Shown here: in pieces, positions 26,501-37,557 of the stretch
Layout of the letters: every line of letters starts with the position of its first letter
How positions within the stretch are numbered: the stretch's first letter is position 1
Assembly (NCBI GenBank): GCA_000934385.1
Contig: KN880439.1
Span: 62,001 to 126,000 of the forward strand
Source of the DNA: Cylindrobasidium torrendii FP15055 ss-10
Taxonomy: Eukaryota; Basidiomycota; Agaricomycetes; Agaricales; Physalacriaceae
Reading direction: 5' to 3'
DNA length: 64,000 nt
Notes under the pieces: model-generated
What the model saw: only the letters and a program-made list of their open reading frames with translations
What the model was told of the DNA's origin: nothing
The model's database searches: none
Made by a program: the position numbers and the translations under genes

Positions 26501-26673
26501 TCAGTCGCGTAACGCACATAGGTGAGCTTGAGCACAGCGCCAGCCTTGAGCTCCATGTCGTCCGACCTAATCTCGCGTCTGATCTCATCGACTGCTTTTG
26601 AGATGAACTTGGACTCGTCCGACTTGTTTGAGCGCAAGCCGCGAATGAGGTCCTGCAGGGTCCGTTCCCACAT
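23596..26673 (-). CDS. APL5: AP-3 adaptor complex subunit delta
   Basis: Large subunit of the AP-3 clathrin-adaptor-type complex that carries cargo from Golgi/endosome to the vacuole. The start MWERTLQDLIRGLRSNKSDE is the family N terminus, and this sets the ATG at 26673 although the frame stays open upstream. The adaptin trunk follows across many short exons: LKAGAVLKLTYLDMLGYDMS, WASFNVVEVMSSSKFHLKSV, SNPNDVALTLNGISHIVTSD, PPVRKRAVAALYKTMMKYPD, then KYIALHAMAKIVPTHPHLVA after a 3n intron that is easily read as coding. The ear/tail part ends with EDPYYIMDTRSAKAQEDDID...SVVRLEGIPFMP and a Lys-rich C terminus (AKKKAGKVKKRKTKEEEAEP). At least eight introns. Full domain order is present and the assignment is secure. 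Confidence 0.93.
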
Positions 26674-28701
26674 TGTGAGCGATGGCAGCTCGAAGACGCT
26701 GGACGCGAAGCGATCGGGATCGACTAAGTCAGTAACGTCATCATGGCTGTATCGAGACCAAGACTCATTGCGAAGGAAATAAAATTTACAGAACACCCAA
26801 AATTACCATAGTTATACTGACTTGACTCAATCTAGATAATACACGCTTTTGAACACATCGAAACTCGTTTACAGGTATCCCTGGTCGAGAATAAGAAAAC
26901 AGCAAGCCAATAGACTCTAGAGCGACGATAGGACATTAGGGATACGTTTATGAGAATTTATAAAGACAGATTTTACCGCTCAATAAAAGCTTTGAATAGT
27001 ATGCCTACCACACTGCAGGAGACCAGGCCAGACAACCAGGCGCCAGACAGTGAATACTATAAGTACTAAAGCGGTCTAGAGCAACCACAACTCACTGTGA
27101 AGTTGCAACGTAGTCGGTACCACACACTTTGAGCCTATCTTGATGATCCGCAGCTTTTCACTGGAGCTGAGTGATACTGTAGTCTCTGGCATCATCAAGC
27201 GCTGGCTGAACATGCAACAACGGCGAGAAAACGCATGTGCACACACTCCCTCGGGGCCAAAAGCGCAGAAGCGGTAAAATATACGGCGAATTTTGCACTT
27301 CATCAGAGTCCTCGAAGATGGCAGTCGCCGATACACGGCCACCATTCCTGATCAACGATCACCATCACTTGACCATCACAGCTCATTGTAGTCAGCACGT
27401 GCCGGCCGCGTGACTGATCTGAACTCAACCTCTCGAATGTGGATCCATTATCGGTAATCATGCATCGTATTTGGCTCCTAAATAGTGCCCTAATGTGCCC
27501 TCTGCAGTTCATAATACCAATGTCGCCGCCAACAACTCTTTGGATATCGCACACCGGCAGAAGTTGCCGTGCGGCTACACCGAGTTTTGCATGTACACGT
27601 ACAGATCCACGCCTCTAAGCACATTGTGGCAAGAAGAGTGCACTTTCCATAATGCACACTTCTTTCACGCAGATTTCACATGGAGTCGGGCCTTTCACCC
27701 AACCGGGTTCGAGCGTTGAGCAGTGGCGTTCGGCACCTCCCGATCGAACGACACTTAGTACTCCTTGTGTGCTCTCACACATGGGTCAAAGGAATATACT
27801 ACCTTCTCAATGACCTTAAATGGGTTGATTCGTACCTCTTTTGAGATTTGTGGCAGAATGTGGTTATCTCCATGGCCATGTCAAGAAATTGAGTAGCATC
27901 AGCTCTCATTGCAATTCTGGCACTATTAGAGTTAAAGTATTTTATTCCATCGATATTACCGAGCTTCGCTCGGCGAATCGTAAGATAAATACGGGACGAG
28001 CCTGGTGCTTGCAACTTTTCATATGCCATTTCATTACCACCAGAGATACCAAGAACATGTCGGTGTTTTCTTCACTATGCTCAAATCACATAGAACGAGC
28101 CAGCTCATCCACAATCTTCGGGTATTACCCAAGCTTAATGGTGCCACTCCTGAGGCTCCTCGCCGCTGGCACGTCTACTCCATAATTTGCCAACCCAGAA
28201 GGGCCACTCTATGTGCACATTCGTAAATTGAGTCCCTTGAGCACGGGTATTATCACGCTGGTATGAGCCGTCGACGGCCGATACGCATCATAGATGCGTG
28301 CTGAGCGTTCTGGTTGAAATGTACAATGCTTTTACTGCTCTTCAACTTGCTATGCAAACTGAAGCTCACTAGCACTGGTAAGGACGGGTGAAAGAGGAAT
28401 TCTAAGAGAATCCCTCCAGTATGATCCATTTTTTGAATGGACTGGTGTCGCGCTCAGCGACTAGCTGGTCAGCGAGACCTCATGCTTGCATGAAATAAAT
28501 CATAGACGAACAGAACCGTGTTAGTACCTGTTCCATTAATGTGATATCTCCTCATATCAAGCAAGTGCGCTTTCAGCTCTGAACAACTCACTCTGACGAT
28601 TCTCAGTAAGGCTGCAGCCAGATTGGGCTCAGCAAATTCATTCCGGGTCATTAGGTATAAGTGCGGCGACTAGTAAGACACGGCAAATAACATTGCGACT
28701 T
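26674..28701. other. Two-kilobase gene-poor stretch, no gene recognised
   Basis: Lies between the AP-3 delta promoter and the 3' end of the M28 peptidase. It is A/T-richer than its flanks, especially 26.8-27.1 and 27.8-28.1 kb. Open frames exist (for example minus 28029-27799, with AKLGNIDGIKYFNSNSARIA) but none shows a recognised domain or joins into a longer protein. It may hold a decayed gene or transposon remnant; I cannot name one. Confidence 0.5.
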
Positions 28702-30678
28702 TCAAGCCCAGCCACCCAGCTCAATGGCGAACGCCACGGCCAGCTTTGAGAATTCCAGCATGTGGGTGAAAGAGAACTCCTCCGATATGTCGATGCGGTC
28801 GTTAGCCGAGTGAATGTAGTGATTGCTGTTCTCGAAAGAGCTCTCTGTGGGATTATTAGACTTCAGTTGTAAAGTACACGCCCAAGGCATACCGATCGTG
28901 AACCCAGAAGCATAGCCGGCCTTGCCCCAGGATGCGCTTCAAGAATTAGCACATTGGTGTCAAGCGTAAACGCCAATCGCTTACTGATCACTGCAGGCGT
29001 AACCACACTTGGTCTACAGGAGTCTCAGCAGTCATCGCCATCTCAAGCAAGGTAGCTTACCTCGACATAAGGAATATCCAGATAGGTGTCCACGAGCTTC
29101 TTGTTAAAGGCAGTCAAACTGGAAAAATTAGTGGTTTTACGAGCCCACAAAGCGTGGATTCCTCACTCCTCATTCACGAAGTCGGTAATGATGCCAGCTT
29201 CTTCGCGCGTGCCTTTCTGAACAAAGTCACGTTAATTTCAATGGCAGCGTGATAGCTAGCTCCAGCACCTTGACCCATGCTGTCATGTCGAACTTGAAGG
29301 ATGTCAGCGTCAGATATCCATTTCTATGCCGTGACCCACTTGGTTCATGGCCACAACCTTGACGGAACGGGCGGCGTATTCCTTTGCAACAGCCTGCGAT
29401 CCGAGAAGACCACCCTCCTGGACCTGATCAGACATCGTCGAAGGAGACCAAGCGACCAACAAACCTCAGCAGAGTACCAATGAAACTGGACGGTGCGCTC
29501 AGGCTTGAAGTCGGCAGCAACGAGTGCCCTGTACGCCTCAAGGATGGTCACAGTACCCGAGCCATCATCTACAAAGGTGTAAGTTATGGCACGCCGAGGT
29601 AGAATCGTATAGACCATCTGCGCCTGTAGAGATATTAGCAGGGAAACTTTGGTATGCACGATAGATTCTGACCAGGAGCGGGTAGGAAGGGCCACATGTT
29701 GGTGCTGTTAAATGAATTCAACATTGGAAATGGTCAAAATATCGGGCCTCCAACCTATCCTGGTGCGCAGATACGATGACTACCTCGTCGGGAGTGGTTG
29801 AGCCATTGATGCTTAGAATCTGGATGCATGAGTCGCGTCTTTTTGTTTCACGAGGACGAAACTAACAATGCTATTCTGACCCCAGGAATGGCTGAATTCG
29901 GAAAGATTGACGAGTTCCTTGAGCGAGCTGGACGCGGATTTCGTGATCTGAACGCAATGAAGCAGTAGACAAGTATAGAAAGAGTATAACGTACATCTTG
30001 AATCTTGGACAGTAGCCATTGCTGACTATCTTTCCCAGTCTACTCGCGACGAGACACGTGAATTCAAGACCGGGTCGATGCAAAGCAGGGTACATACATC
30101 ACTGCGATAGTCTGGCAAAGGGATGAGTACATTGGAATGTGCAGCGACAGACGGATACATACACCTAGTCCGGAAACTTGAGAACTTCTCAAGGTTGGCC
30201 CGTGGGCCCTTGGTACTGAGGGTCTTGATAACGCTTGTTACTTTGTCGGTCGCAGTAGGCGTTGCCGGGAACTCGACTGCGAATGGGGCGTGTCAAAGAG
30301 ATGGTTCGTGGAGGATATGAATGATTGTACATTTGACGTGGGACGTCGCCGCGAAAGATTCCAGGTCCTGGGTGTCCGTGCTAATTGAACGAGTCAGCGC
30401 AACGGTTGGAAGGGGAATGAGGGTCGTACATGTCGAAGAACTTGATGTTCTGAGCTTTGGCCTTTATCTACACGCCGTGAATAGGCAATATATTCAATCC
30501 AGGGAAACAACCGGACCTTGTCCAACTCGGTCATCCACACAGGCGGTTGGCCTTCCAGCTGCACAAGACGCTGCGCATTGAGGTCGAGGCTGAAACCGGG
30601 CTCGGAGTTGAAAGTCTCTTGTTCAAAGATGGGGCTGGCGGCGGCGACAGCGGCAAGGGCGGTGAGGGCGAACTTCAT
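28702..30678 (-). CDS. Secreted or vacuolar leucine aminopeptidase, peptidase family M28
   Basis: Zinc exopeptidase removing N-terminal residues. A signal peptide is clear ([15 protein letters not shown]). A propeptide-like part follows ([60 protein letters not shown]). Catalytic landmarks appear in order after splicing: [19 protein letters not shown] (first zinc His), [20 protein letters not shown] (bridging Asp), [20 protein letters not shown] (catalytic Glu pair), MNQFDMTAW (Asp ligand) and CGYACSDHASW (last His). The gene has more than a dozen introns. PGADDDGSG can only be built by including a 9-nt microexon at 29615-29623. The C terminus is [20 protein letters not shown], then WA. All metal ligands are intact. 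Confidence 0.9.
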
Positions 30679-30791
30679 GGTGGTCGTTGTCCAAACTGCG
30701 TTGCCGGGGCGCGTGTCGCTATACTGGGCATGTGACGTAATTACGTCGGACGCTTTTGGCAGCCACGCTATTTTGACTTCTTCATACCACG
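30679..30791. promoter_or_regulatory. Short bidirectional promoter between M28 peptidase and uL11m
   Basis: Only 113 bp separate the start codons of the divergent aminopeptidase (minus) and mitochondrial uL11 (plus) genes. It contains a tgacgtaattacgtc palindrome at about 30732-30746, with CRE/ATF-like TGACGT half-sites in both orientations. Regulatory use is inferred from position. Confidence 0.55.
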
Positions 30792-31287
30792 ATGGCAGCT
30801 AAGGCGGTTGGCAAAGACCAGTTTGTGGTGCGTACGCTGCTGTTTGCGACTATTTCAAACACCGAAATTGTCACTCTAGCGTCTCATGATTGGCGCTGGA
30901 AAGGCTGCACCTACACCGCCGGTCGGCCCCGCCCTCGGCGCTCGCGGAGTCAAGTCTATGGATTTTTGCAAGGAGTTCAACGCGAAGACTGCCAACATCA
31001 CCCCAGGGACTCCGACACCAACCGAAATCTACGTCCGGGGCGACCGCAGCTTCTACTTTGTTACAAAAACACCACCAACAACCTGGCTGCTCAAACAGGC
31101 GGCCGGTATAAAAATGGGCACCGGGAAACCTGGGCACGTTTGGAACGGCACAGTCAGTCTGAAGCACATCTACGAAATTGCGCGCATCAAGTCCACCGAC
31201 AATCACATGAAGCACATTCCTCTCGAATCCGTCGCGCGTATGGTCGTAGGTTCTGCACGTTCTCTTGGAGTCAAAGTGGTTCCATAG
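30792..31287 (+). CDS. MRPL19: Mitochondrial large ribosomal subunit protein uL11m
   Basis: Two exons (30792-30827 and 30880-31287) give 147 residues. MAAKAVGKDQFV joins to RLMIGAGKAAPTPPVGPALG, the classic L11 N-terminal motif. Further family motifs are GVKSMDFCKEFNAKT, TPTEIYVRGDRSFYFVTKTP, PTTWLLKQAAGIKMGTGKPG and a C terminus with ARMVVGSARSLGVKVVP. L11 forms the stalk-base GTPase-associated centre of the ribosome. The protein resembles the bacterial/mitochondrial type rather than cytosolic uL11, so it is assigned to mitochondria. The basic N terminus is short for a presequence but matches fungal orthologues. Confidence 0.95.
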
Positions 31288-32357
31288 TTTGGATAGGTCA
31301 GTCTTCCCCATTTCATTTTTGAGTACCCTATCTTATCTCTCATCCTTGGTCCAGTCCCCACTCTGCAGTGGTCACGGTACCTGGCATGGCCAATAGCTAT
31401 TTAGTATTATAATCTACTATTCGGAGAATACCCCCGTCGTCCTTATTCTCCACCCCACTTTAACTCCTGAACACCATCGTTCAGAGTTATCGGCTCACAA
31501 CTGCCTGGAATGGACTTGCGAACAGTTCGCAGAGACAACACCAGACTCCCTCCTGCCTTTCTCTATCGATGGGACCCGCTGGTGCGCTCCTGCGTTTCCT
31601 CTTCTGTGATCAGATTTCCCGGGCCTCCCTGTCCAAGTAAGTCGTTTGCGTGCCAGATTTCCCTCGTCCCGCCTCGTTTGTTCGATGAGAAGGTGGACTC
31701 CAGCATCAATGTGCGCGTATCGACTCGTCACATCTCACCGATACGGCAAGAGCATCACTCATGTTCGTTCTCGCCCAACTCCCGGACACAAGTTACACGT
31801 TCATGTCGTCAAATTCCTGAACAATGTCTCGTACCTGCCTAAATCAGCTAATGCGGTCCATGCGGACGAACTTGAACTCGTTGGCGATTGAGATCGTTCA
31901 CAGTGCGTGCTCGACTTGCTTTCTTTCTCGTGAGCTCATCTGGTTATATACGATTGGATCTCTTCACCCCCAATACGCGGTCGGAACATCCATAAGAGTT
32001 CCCAATAGGCTGTTTTCATTCCATAAATTCCCAGTCCAGCTCTAGCAAGCCGTTGCGCATTCATTCGGCGTCGATAGTACTCCACTGGGCATCGACGTGG
32101 ACCAGCACCTTCGGCATGAGGAGGACGACCGCAGGTTTCTATCTTGTCGCGGTTTCCACGTTCCCGATCGCCCTTTGCACGCCTTGCAGCCGCGGAAATC
32201 CAACATGCAGAACTTTTATCAATTTCACCAACTGCCGAGTATAAAGGAATGACCTTGCTCTCGATCCGTCCCAAGTTCTCACGTAGCGAGAATTCCCCAC
32301 CCCCACTACAAGCTCCCCTTCCTTGCCACCCACCCTGCAACGTACCTGCTGAATACA
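31288..32357. other. One-kilobase intergenic region upstream of the first DUF6593 gene
   Basis: Contains a pyrimidine-rich run close to the next ATG (about 32285-32340), as in fungal promoters and 5' leaders. Open frames of 80-110 codons at 31510-31890 lack recognisable motifs and overlap one another in different frames. Confidence 0.5.
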
Positions 32358-33155
32358 ATGGCATCTTCCGATGATGTTCTTTCCTGGACCAACCAGGACC
32401 CTCGCGAAAGCAAGCTTTTCAATAACTACGGCGTCCTCTACACATTCAAGGTATGCGTGCCCCTGCGCTGCTTGACGGCGCGTTGAACTTTCTGCAGACC
32501 GTCGTGGCTGCCAACGGCCAGTCCACTACTACGCTATACCGGACAATACGCGCCAACAAGGAGGATCGGGTCGCCAAATTCGAGTGGGCAGCCAACGGGG
32601 GCCTCGGGCGTTTGATCATGGGGAAGGTAATGTGTTTTTTCCTCGGTGACAATGGTTATTTATCTACGGCCGACAGACCACCCTCACAATGGCTGACGTC
32701 GTAGCTCCTGGGTCGGTCTACGTGAGGTTTCTCTTTAGTATTTGTCGCCGCCCCGTTGAAATATGTCGCACAGGGTTCACGCCAGTTCAATGGCCCTGAC
32801 GGTCAACGATACATGTGGAGGCCAGCCGGAACCAACTCAGACCTCCTCGTACGTCCACTAGCACCCCCCTAGTCAGACTTGAGTTGAACCACCGCGCCCG
32901 TTTTTAGCTGCAAGACTCGACCGGAGTAGTAATCGCATTCTTTCGCCCGACCCATCCAACTCGTTATCAAATGGGCGACGTCTATGGCGAACTTCATTTC
33001 TTACGCACCGCTGGATCTGGCACTGTGGTAAGCCTTCTCGAATCCCCCTCCCGCCCCTTACCGATCATCCTTCCCCACAGATGCATCCACCCATTATGGA
33101 TATGGTCACCGTCACAGCGATGCTCTTCCGCTTCTGCGCCCTCTTCAACTTGTAG
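32358..33155 (+). CDS. DUF6593-family protein (copy 1)
   Basis: Small soluble protein of a family common in Agaricomycetes and of unknown function. The coding sequence starts MASSDDVLSWTNQDPRESKL. Exons then encode TVVAANGQSTTTLYRTIRAN, VAKFEWAANGGLGRLIMGKT, TLTMADVVAPGSVYGSRQFN, GPDGQRYMWRPAGTNSDLL, LQDSTGVVIAFFRPTHPTRY and end MHPPIMDMVTVTAMLFRFCA before LFNL. The pattern of an aromatic-rich FxGxDGxxYxW core, a V-x-D-x2-TG-type strand and a hydrophobic helical end (DMVTVTAMLF) is what places it in DUF6593. Five introns of 50-90 nt. A second member lies at 42994-43772 on the other strand. Biochemical role unknown. Confidence 0.75.
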
Positions 33156-33575
33156 CACTTAGCTCCTCAAAAGCTGTAGCATTTATCGAGCACGTAGTCT
33201 TGTATGTATTACCCTGTCGTTATGTCGGTTGTGTACGATAGTTTTAGTAGTCGGCCATCGTCCCGTTCTGTTTTCCATCTCAATTTTAGGTTTAGCATTC
33301 TCTCTGCCTTGTCCCAACACTGCGGATATATTTCATTGTGCGACCGACGCATCCGGTCAAAGTTCATCGATAATGGGGAAATCGCATACCACGTTGTGGG
33401 CGCAAGGCAGCGTCGAACACGCCGAGGTCTGCATCGTGGCCGACAATGAAGTAGATGCCGAGTGAATTGCCAACTTATTGGTCTCGATGGGTCGGGCCGC
33501 AGTACAATGACCCCGATGAGATTGGCAATTAACATCGTATTGGGGCGCTGTCAGATACACGACATAGTCGACAAC
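33156..33575. other. Tail-to-tail intergenic space
   Basis: About 420 bp between the 3' ends of the DUF6593 gene and the AhpD-like gene. No gene recognised; probable transcription terminators of both. Confidence 0.5.
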
Positions 33576-34642
33576 CTACAATTTGGATTTCTCGACCGGC
33601 CCCTCGGATGCCACGCCCTCGACGATGGCATCTATGGTACGCAGGACCCAGGCCGCTCCCTCGTCACTCGAGAGCCAAACATCTTCCCCGTTTTGGTTCT
33701 TCAAGTGCCGTGCTTTGAGAAGCCCAAAGACATGGCTTGTAAGCTGTGGGATCACGCGCTCCTCCGCCCGCAAACATGCGACGCCTACAACAGAACCGAG
33801 GGCTTGACTGAGATTCCCTTGGTCTGGGTCGTCATTCATGCTCTCGTCGCCAAACATCCTCTTCGAGCCCGGAAGGGGAGACAAAACCGAGCCATACGCT
33901 TGAATAATGAAAGCTTTCCAAAAAATGATGAGTCTACCTTGGACCCACAATCCGACGTCGGACCTACAGATGAAATCTGGGTGATAACTTCCCAATTTGT
34001 CGTGTAGTTTCTGCTCGAATGGAGCGTAAATCGAATCCCACAATGCCCGTCCACGTGCAGCCGTATCTGGCGCAGGGTCTCTGGAGAGGTGTGATTTCGA
34101 GGCCTACCATTCACCCCGATCCAGATGCTTACCGGCGAGATACAGACCGCAATTGTTGCTTTACTTCGTCGTCCAATGCATCGTGGAATGCAGCCAATGA
34201 GAGTATAACCTTACGAACGCCTATCAGACCTGTCGCGAATATCACCGAAGGCGCATACCCGGGGAACGCCAACGAAAATAGTACTCTTCAAGGCTGCCTC
34301 ACGCATAATGGCTGCACGATTCACGGCAAGCGGGAGTGCCAGCTGGCGGTCGGCTTCACCGCCGTCAGTTTCCGCGACGAAGTTCCAGAGATGACTGAGC
34401 GTCGGCGGGCGGTTGAGAGTCAAGAGCGTGCATGTCTAGGCGAGTAGTCAGACGCAGTGCTGCTAGAGCTAGTATCTAATCACAGATAAGACGAGCCATC
34501 CAGTCTCCGCATCCTTAGCTTGAGCGTCCTGGTAAGTAGAAGCGAGAACCTTGCGCAGGTGCGCATATGACGGGCTCGGCAAGGGGTTGGGGTTACGAAG
34601 AGTTAGCAAATGTTTAAGAGAAGGAGTAAGCTTGGTGGCCAT
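33576..34642 (-). CDS. AhpD-like / carboxymuconolactone-decarboxylase-fold protein (tentative)
   Basis: Helical protein of about 290 residues, spliced from roughly five exons. N terminus MATKLTPSLKHLLTLRNPNP (ATG 34642), then KVLASTYQDAQAKDAETGWL joined to TCTLLTLNRPPTLSHLWNFV. Further exons carry NRAAIMREAALKSTIFVGVP, VILSLAAFHDALDDEVKQQL, ALWDSIYAPFEQKLHDKLGS and NLSQALGSVVGVACLRAEER followed by PQLTSHVFGLLKARH. The repeated short helices and the (V/I)GVP...L layout resemble fungal AhpD-superfamily proteins. No CxxC pair is present, so thiol peroxidase-reductase activity is unlikely. Family placement comes from overall pattern, not from a diagnostic motif. The gene is real on frame and splice evidence; the function is open. 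Confidence 0.5.
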
Positions 34643-35197
34643 TGTTGGGATACTCAAACCGCTTTCCAACAAACGATCACGGTTGTATAAGGAAGAGCCT
34701 GATCGCCCGGTCTCCCGTCCAAAGCCTAGAACAAGCGGCCCGATCATCAATATCAGTAGCCCAACATAGAAGAATGTCAATGTCACGCAAAGCGTGAATT
34801 GCTAGTCTTCATAGACCGAGATGGTCCGGTGCATTCAGTGGTCAAAATCAACAAATGCTAGCGTAGTGTATTCCAAAAGGTAAGGGAGAGAGCCGTATGT
34901 TCTCCGCAACCTCCAATGTAGGCCCATACGCACCCAACCCCTTTACACAAATCGGGCCGTGGATTCAGCGTAGTTGCACCAAACAGGCCTAATGATATCC
35001 GATCGACACTAAATGCTTGACTTCTAAACACTTATTTCAATCCAAGTGGCAATCAGAAATGGAGAGCACTCGCTCTAAGCAACTTCAAGCGGCAGATTGA
35101 ATATACGTGAGAGATAATGTAGATACTCATATTAATGAACGACAAATTACGGCCACTACGTTATTCCAAACAACCAAGAGACAACTCGCTGTGACCG
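34643..35197. other. Intergenic: AhpD-like promoter and GH128 3' flank
   Basis: About 550 bp between two minus-strand genes. No coding motif, RNA gene or repeat recognised. Confidence 0.5.
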
Positions 35198-36487
35198 TTA
35201 AGAAAAATGTTTCAGGTAGGCGCTTCCTAGAGCATTAGGCTGATAGGTAGCCGCGTCAAGGAGGCGGTCAGACTCTGATACACCAGCCATGTCAGCCAGG
35301 GTTCCTATATTTCTAATGAGCACGCTGATGATCACAAGGCGTAGAACGAACCGAATGCAAAGTAAGCGACGACTTGGGAGTTACCCTCCAGGTAGTCAAC
35401 AGTAGTCTTCAGGAATTGCCATACGCCTCCATCGTCCAACTGCCTGTTCTGGCCGCTGAAGTCCTGGGCAGCGTATTCGGTGACCATGACGGGAAGGCCG
35501 AAGGTCTCGATGTAGTCCTCTACATATGCAATGAAATCATCAGCCTTCGTGCCGTACCAGTGCAGCGCGATATAAGAAATCTATAAGCATATCAGTCTCC
35601 GCTTGCATATATGCAAGGACTAGCATACACTGCAGTCCTTGCAAGCGTCCAGGAAGTCCTTCATCCATTGCTTGCCACTTGCTGCCGAAGAGCATGCGGG
35701 AGAAGCAATCTTGAAACCTTGCTGAGCGTACTGCTCGAGATTGTCTTTCCACGATTGAGCGGCGGCCCATGGATCCATGTTGGACTGGCCAACTTCATTT
35801 GGCCTGAATACAGCACATAAGTCGCTTGGACACCTGATGATGAACGCAGAAGACTCACTCGTTGAAAGCAAGGATCGTCGTAGGATCGTATTTGGCCATA
35901 TTCGTGTGGAATTCAGTGATTGTCTCCGGGCGATTGTTGTGAAGCATGGGGAGGACATTGAGGCCAGCCTTTGTGGCCGCATCGTTCGGCCAACTACTCC
36001 AAGTGTAGAAGCTGCGAGCTATGAGCCACACGTACAAATGAAGCGGAATACGTAGCACGAACCAGCGACTTCCGCCCGAAGCCCAGGAAGCCAGAGCATC
36101 CGCATTAGTCTCCCCCATATTCCACGCAATGCCCGCCTTGACGGCGCAAGGAGAGTCGTACGAATGTCCTTTGCCTTTGACAGCGGTCGAGATGGCCCCG
36201 GAAGCGGCAGAAGTGACACTGGCGACCCAGCTCTGCTTTGTGCTTGTCGAGGTCGGTTGGTCGGTGGCTGAACTCGTCCACTGGTACTCGGAGGTTGCAC
36301 TTTCATCGCGCGCACGACAGGTTCCCGATTGTCGACGGCGCATTCCGGGTTTGTTGGCTGACGCGACGTGGCGGGCGACGCGGGCATGATTGCCAGTCGC
36401 CAACGCGTTTACGGGCTGAACATCGGACGAGAATAAAATGAGGGCCAAAGCGGCCGATGCAACGAGAGAAACGACGTTCTTGATCAT
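35198..36487 (-). CDS. Secreted glycoside hydrolase family 128 (Asl1-like) beta-1,3-glucanase
   Basis: Predicted cell-wall or extracellular glucanase. A signal peptide (KNVVSLVASAALALILFSSD) is followed by a Ser/Thr-rich linker (QPTSTSTKQSWVASVTSAAS). The TIM-barrel domain reads CAVKAGIAWNMGETNADALA, FYTWSSWPNDAATKAGLNVL, PMLHNN, ILAFNEPNEVGQSNMDP (acid/base Glu), KIASPACSS, ISYIALHWYGTKADDFIAYV, GLPVMVTEYAAQ (nucleophile Glu) and VVAYFAFGTLADMAGVSESD. It ends NALGSAYLKHFS. Two introns use GTTCGT donors (36062 and 35351); the intron that splits the exon before FYTWSS is 51 nt and in frame, so it can be misread as coding. Both catalytic acids are intact. A role in hyphal wall remodelling is inferred from the family. 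Confidence 0.9.
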
Positions 36488-37557
36488 TGTGCTGGACAGT
36501 CTCGTCTGAAAAGAGCGGAAGGGAGTGATATATCACTGAGTTCGTGAAGGGGAGTTGGCGGTGGCCTGAGAGTAACTTAAGTAAACGGCGGCCAAGAAAA
36601 CGGCCCATCACTGCCGATGGACCGCGTTTGATGCAATCAGGATAGTTCCAACTTGCAGCTCCATCTAAATTCGGTGTTTCCCCATCGCCCGACGCCCGAC
36701 CCCCGCCCAAGCGATTTCAAGAACATATAGCACGGCACGGCGTAACACAAGAGATAGAGCACCCTGAATTGCTGGACAAGGACGGCGGACCACATGATGG
36801 AAATGAGTGTCTTGAGCGCCACAATGCGTGTCGATTTTGTCATTCGAAAGGCTGGTTGACTTACATGTTCATTTATTGCGTTTCGCGGAATGCGCTTGTT
36901 TACGGCGGCAAGGAGCGATACTTTCACCCTAGAACGTTTCAAGAGACTACCGCCCCGCGCAAATTGTAGAGAGAATACGCTCCGGAATAACGCCTAGCTT
37001 GGGGAGAATCCTTCTGGTTAACAGGCCGAGAATACAAGGTCAATACGGTTAGTCAGGGCGGGCACGAGCCCAAGATGGCCGTGAAGCCGTTCTGTTCGAA
37101 AGGACACGTTATCAAAAACCTGGACATAATTGGAAAGTGGTTTGCAGAAACAAGAATTCTGAGCGTGAGACAAACATGAGGTGGATGCAAGGCTTTGATG
37201 AGGCGCGTCATATAATGCGCGTCTAGCACGCGCCGAGATCATCAGTGAGCCGAACTTTGTTCTCTGCTGAGAGAACAAGAGCGCGTCGGGGCGCACTACG
37301 GCCGTAGAAAACAACCTACACTCAAGCAGCGATGGATATAACAAAGGTGACAACAGGGTGGACGAGAAGCCGGTGGTTTGGCAAGAAGATACATATCTCC
37401 ATAGCGATGTCAAGGCGATGTCATTCAATCCTAACAAAAGTACATAAGAGTGCGCGTATGGAAATTCGTCTCTTCACTCCCACCAGTATCATCCCGGTTC
37501 ATAGGCTCCCGTAGCTAGCGCTTTCCAACGTCCACGTCCACCCACTTACCTCTCAAA
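36488..37557. other. Intergenic region between divergent GH128 and RRM genes
   Basis: About 1.07 kb. It holds both promoters. Frames of up to about 140 codons on the minus strand (37018-37437) show no motif and no upstream exon. Confidence 0.5.

Noticed and set aside
31510..31891. Overlapping plus-strand frames of 80-110 codons
   Set aside because: Two frames compete over the same DNA, with no motif and no splice partners; better explained as the leader or promoter of the DUF6593 gene.
33690..33760. Possible 48-nt intron inside the AhpD-like gene (starting after ALGSV)
   Set aside because: Reading through gives VVGVACLRAEERVIPQLTSH, which fits the flanking helices better than a deletion, so it is taken as coding.
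36637..37437. Two minus-strand frames of 100-140 codons upstream of the RRM gene
   Set aside because: No recognisable domain, no consistent exon joins, and position within a divergent promoter region.
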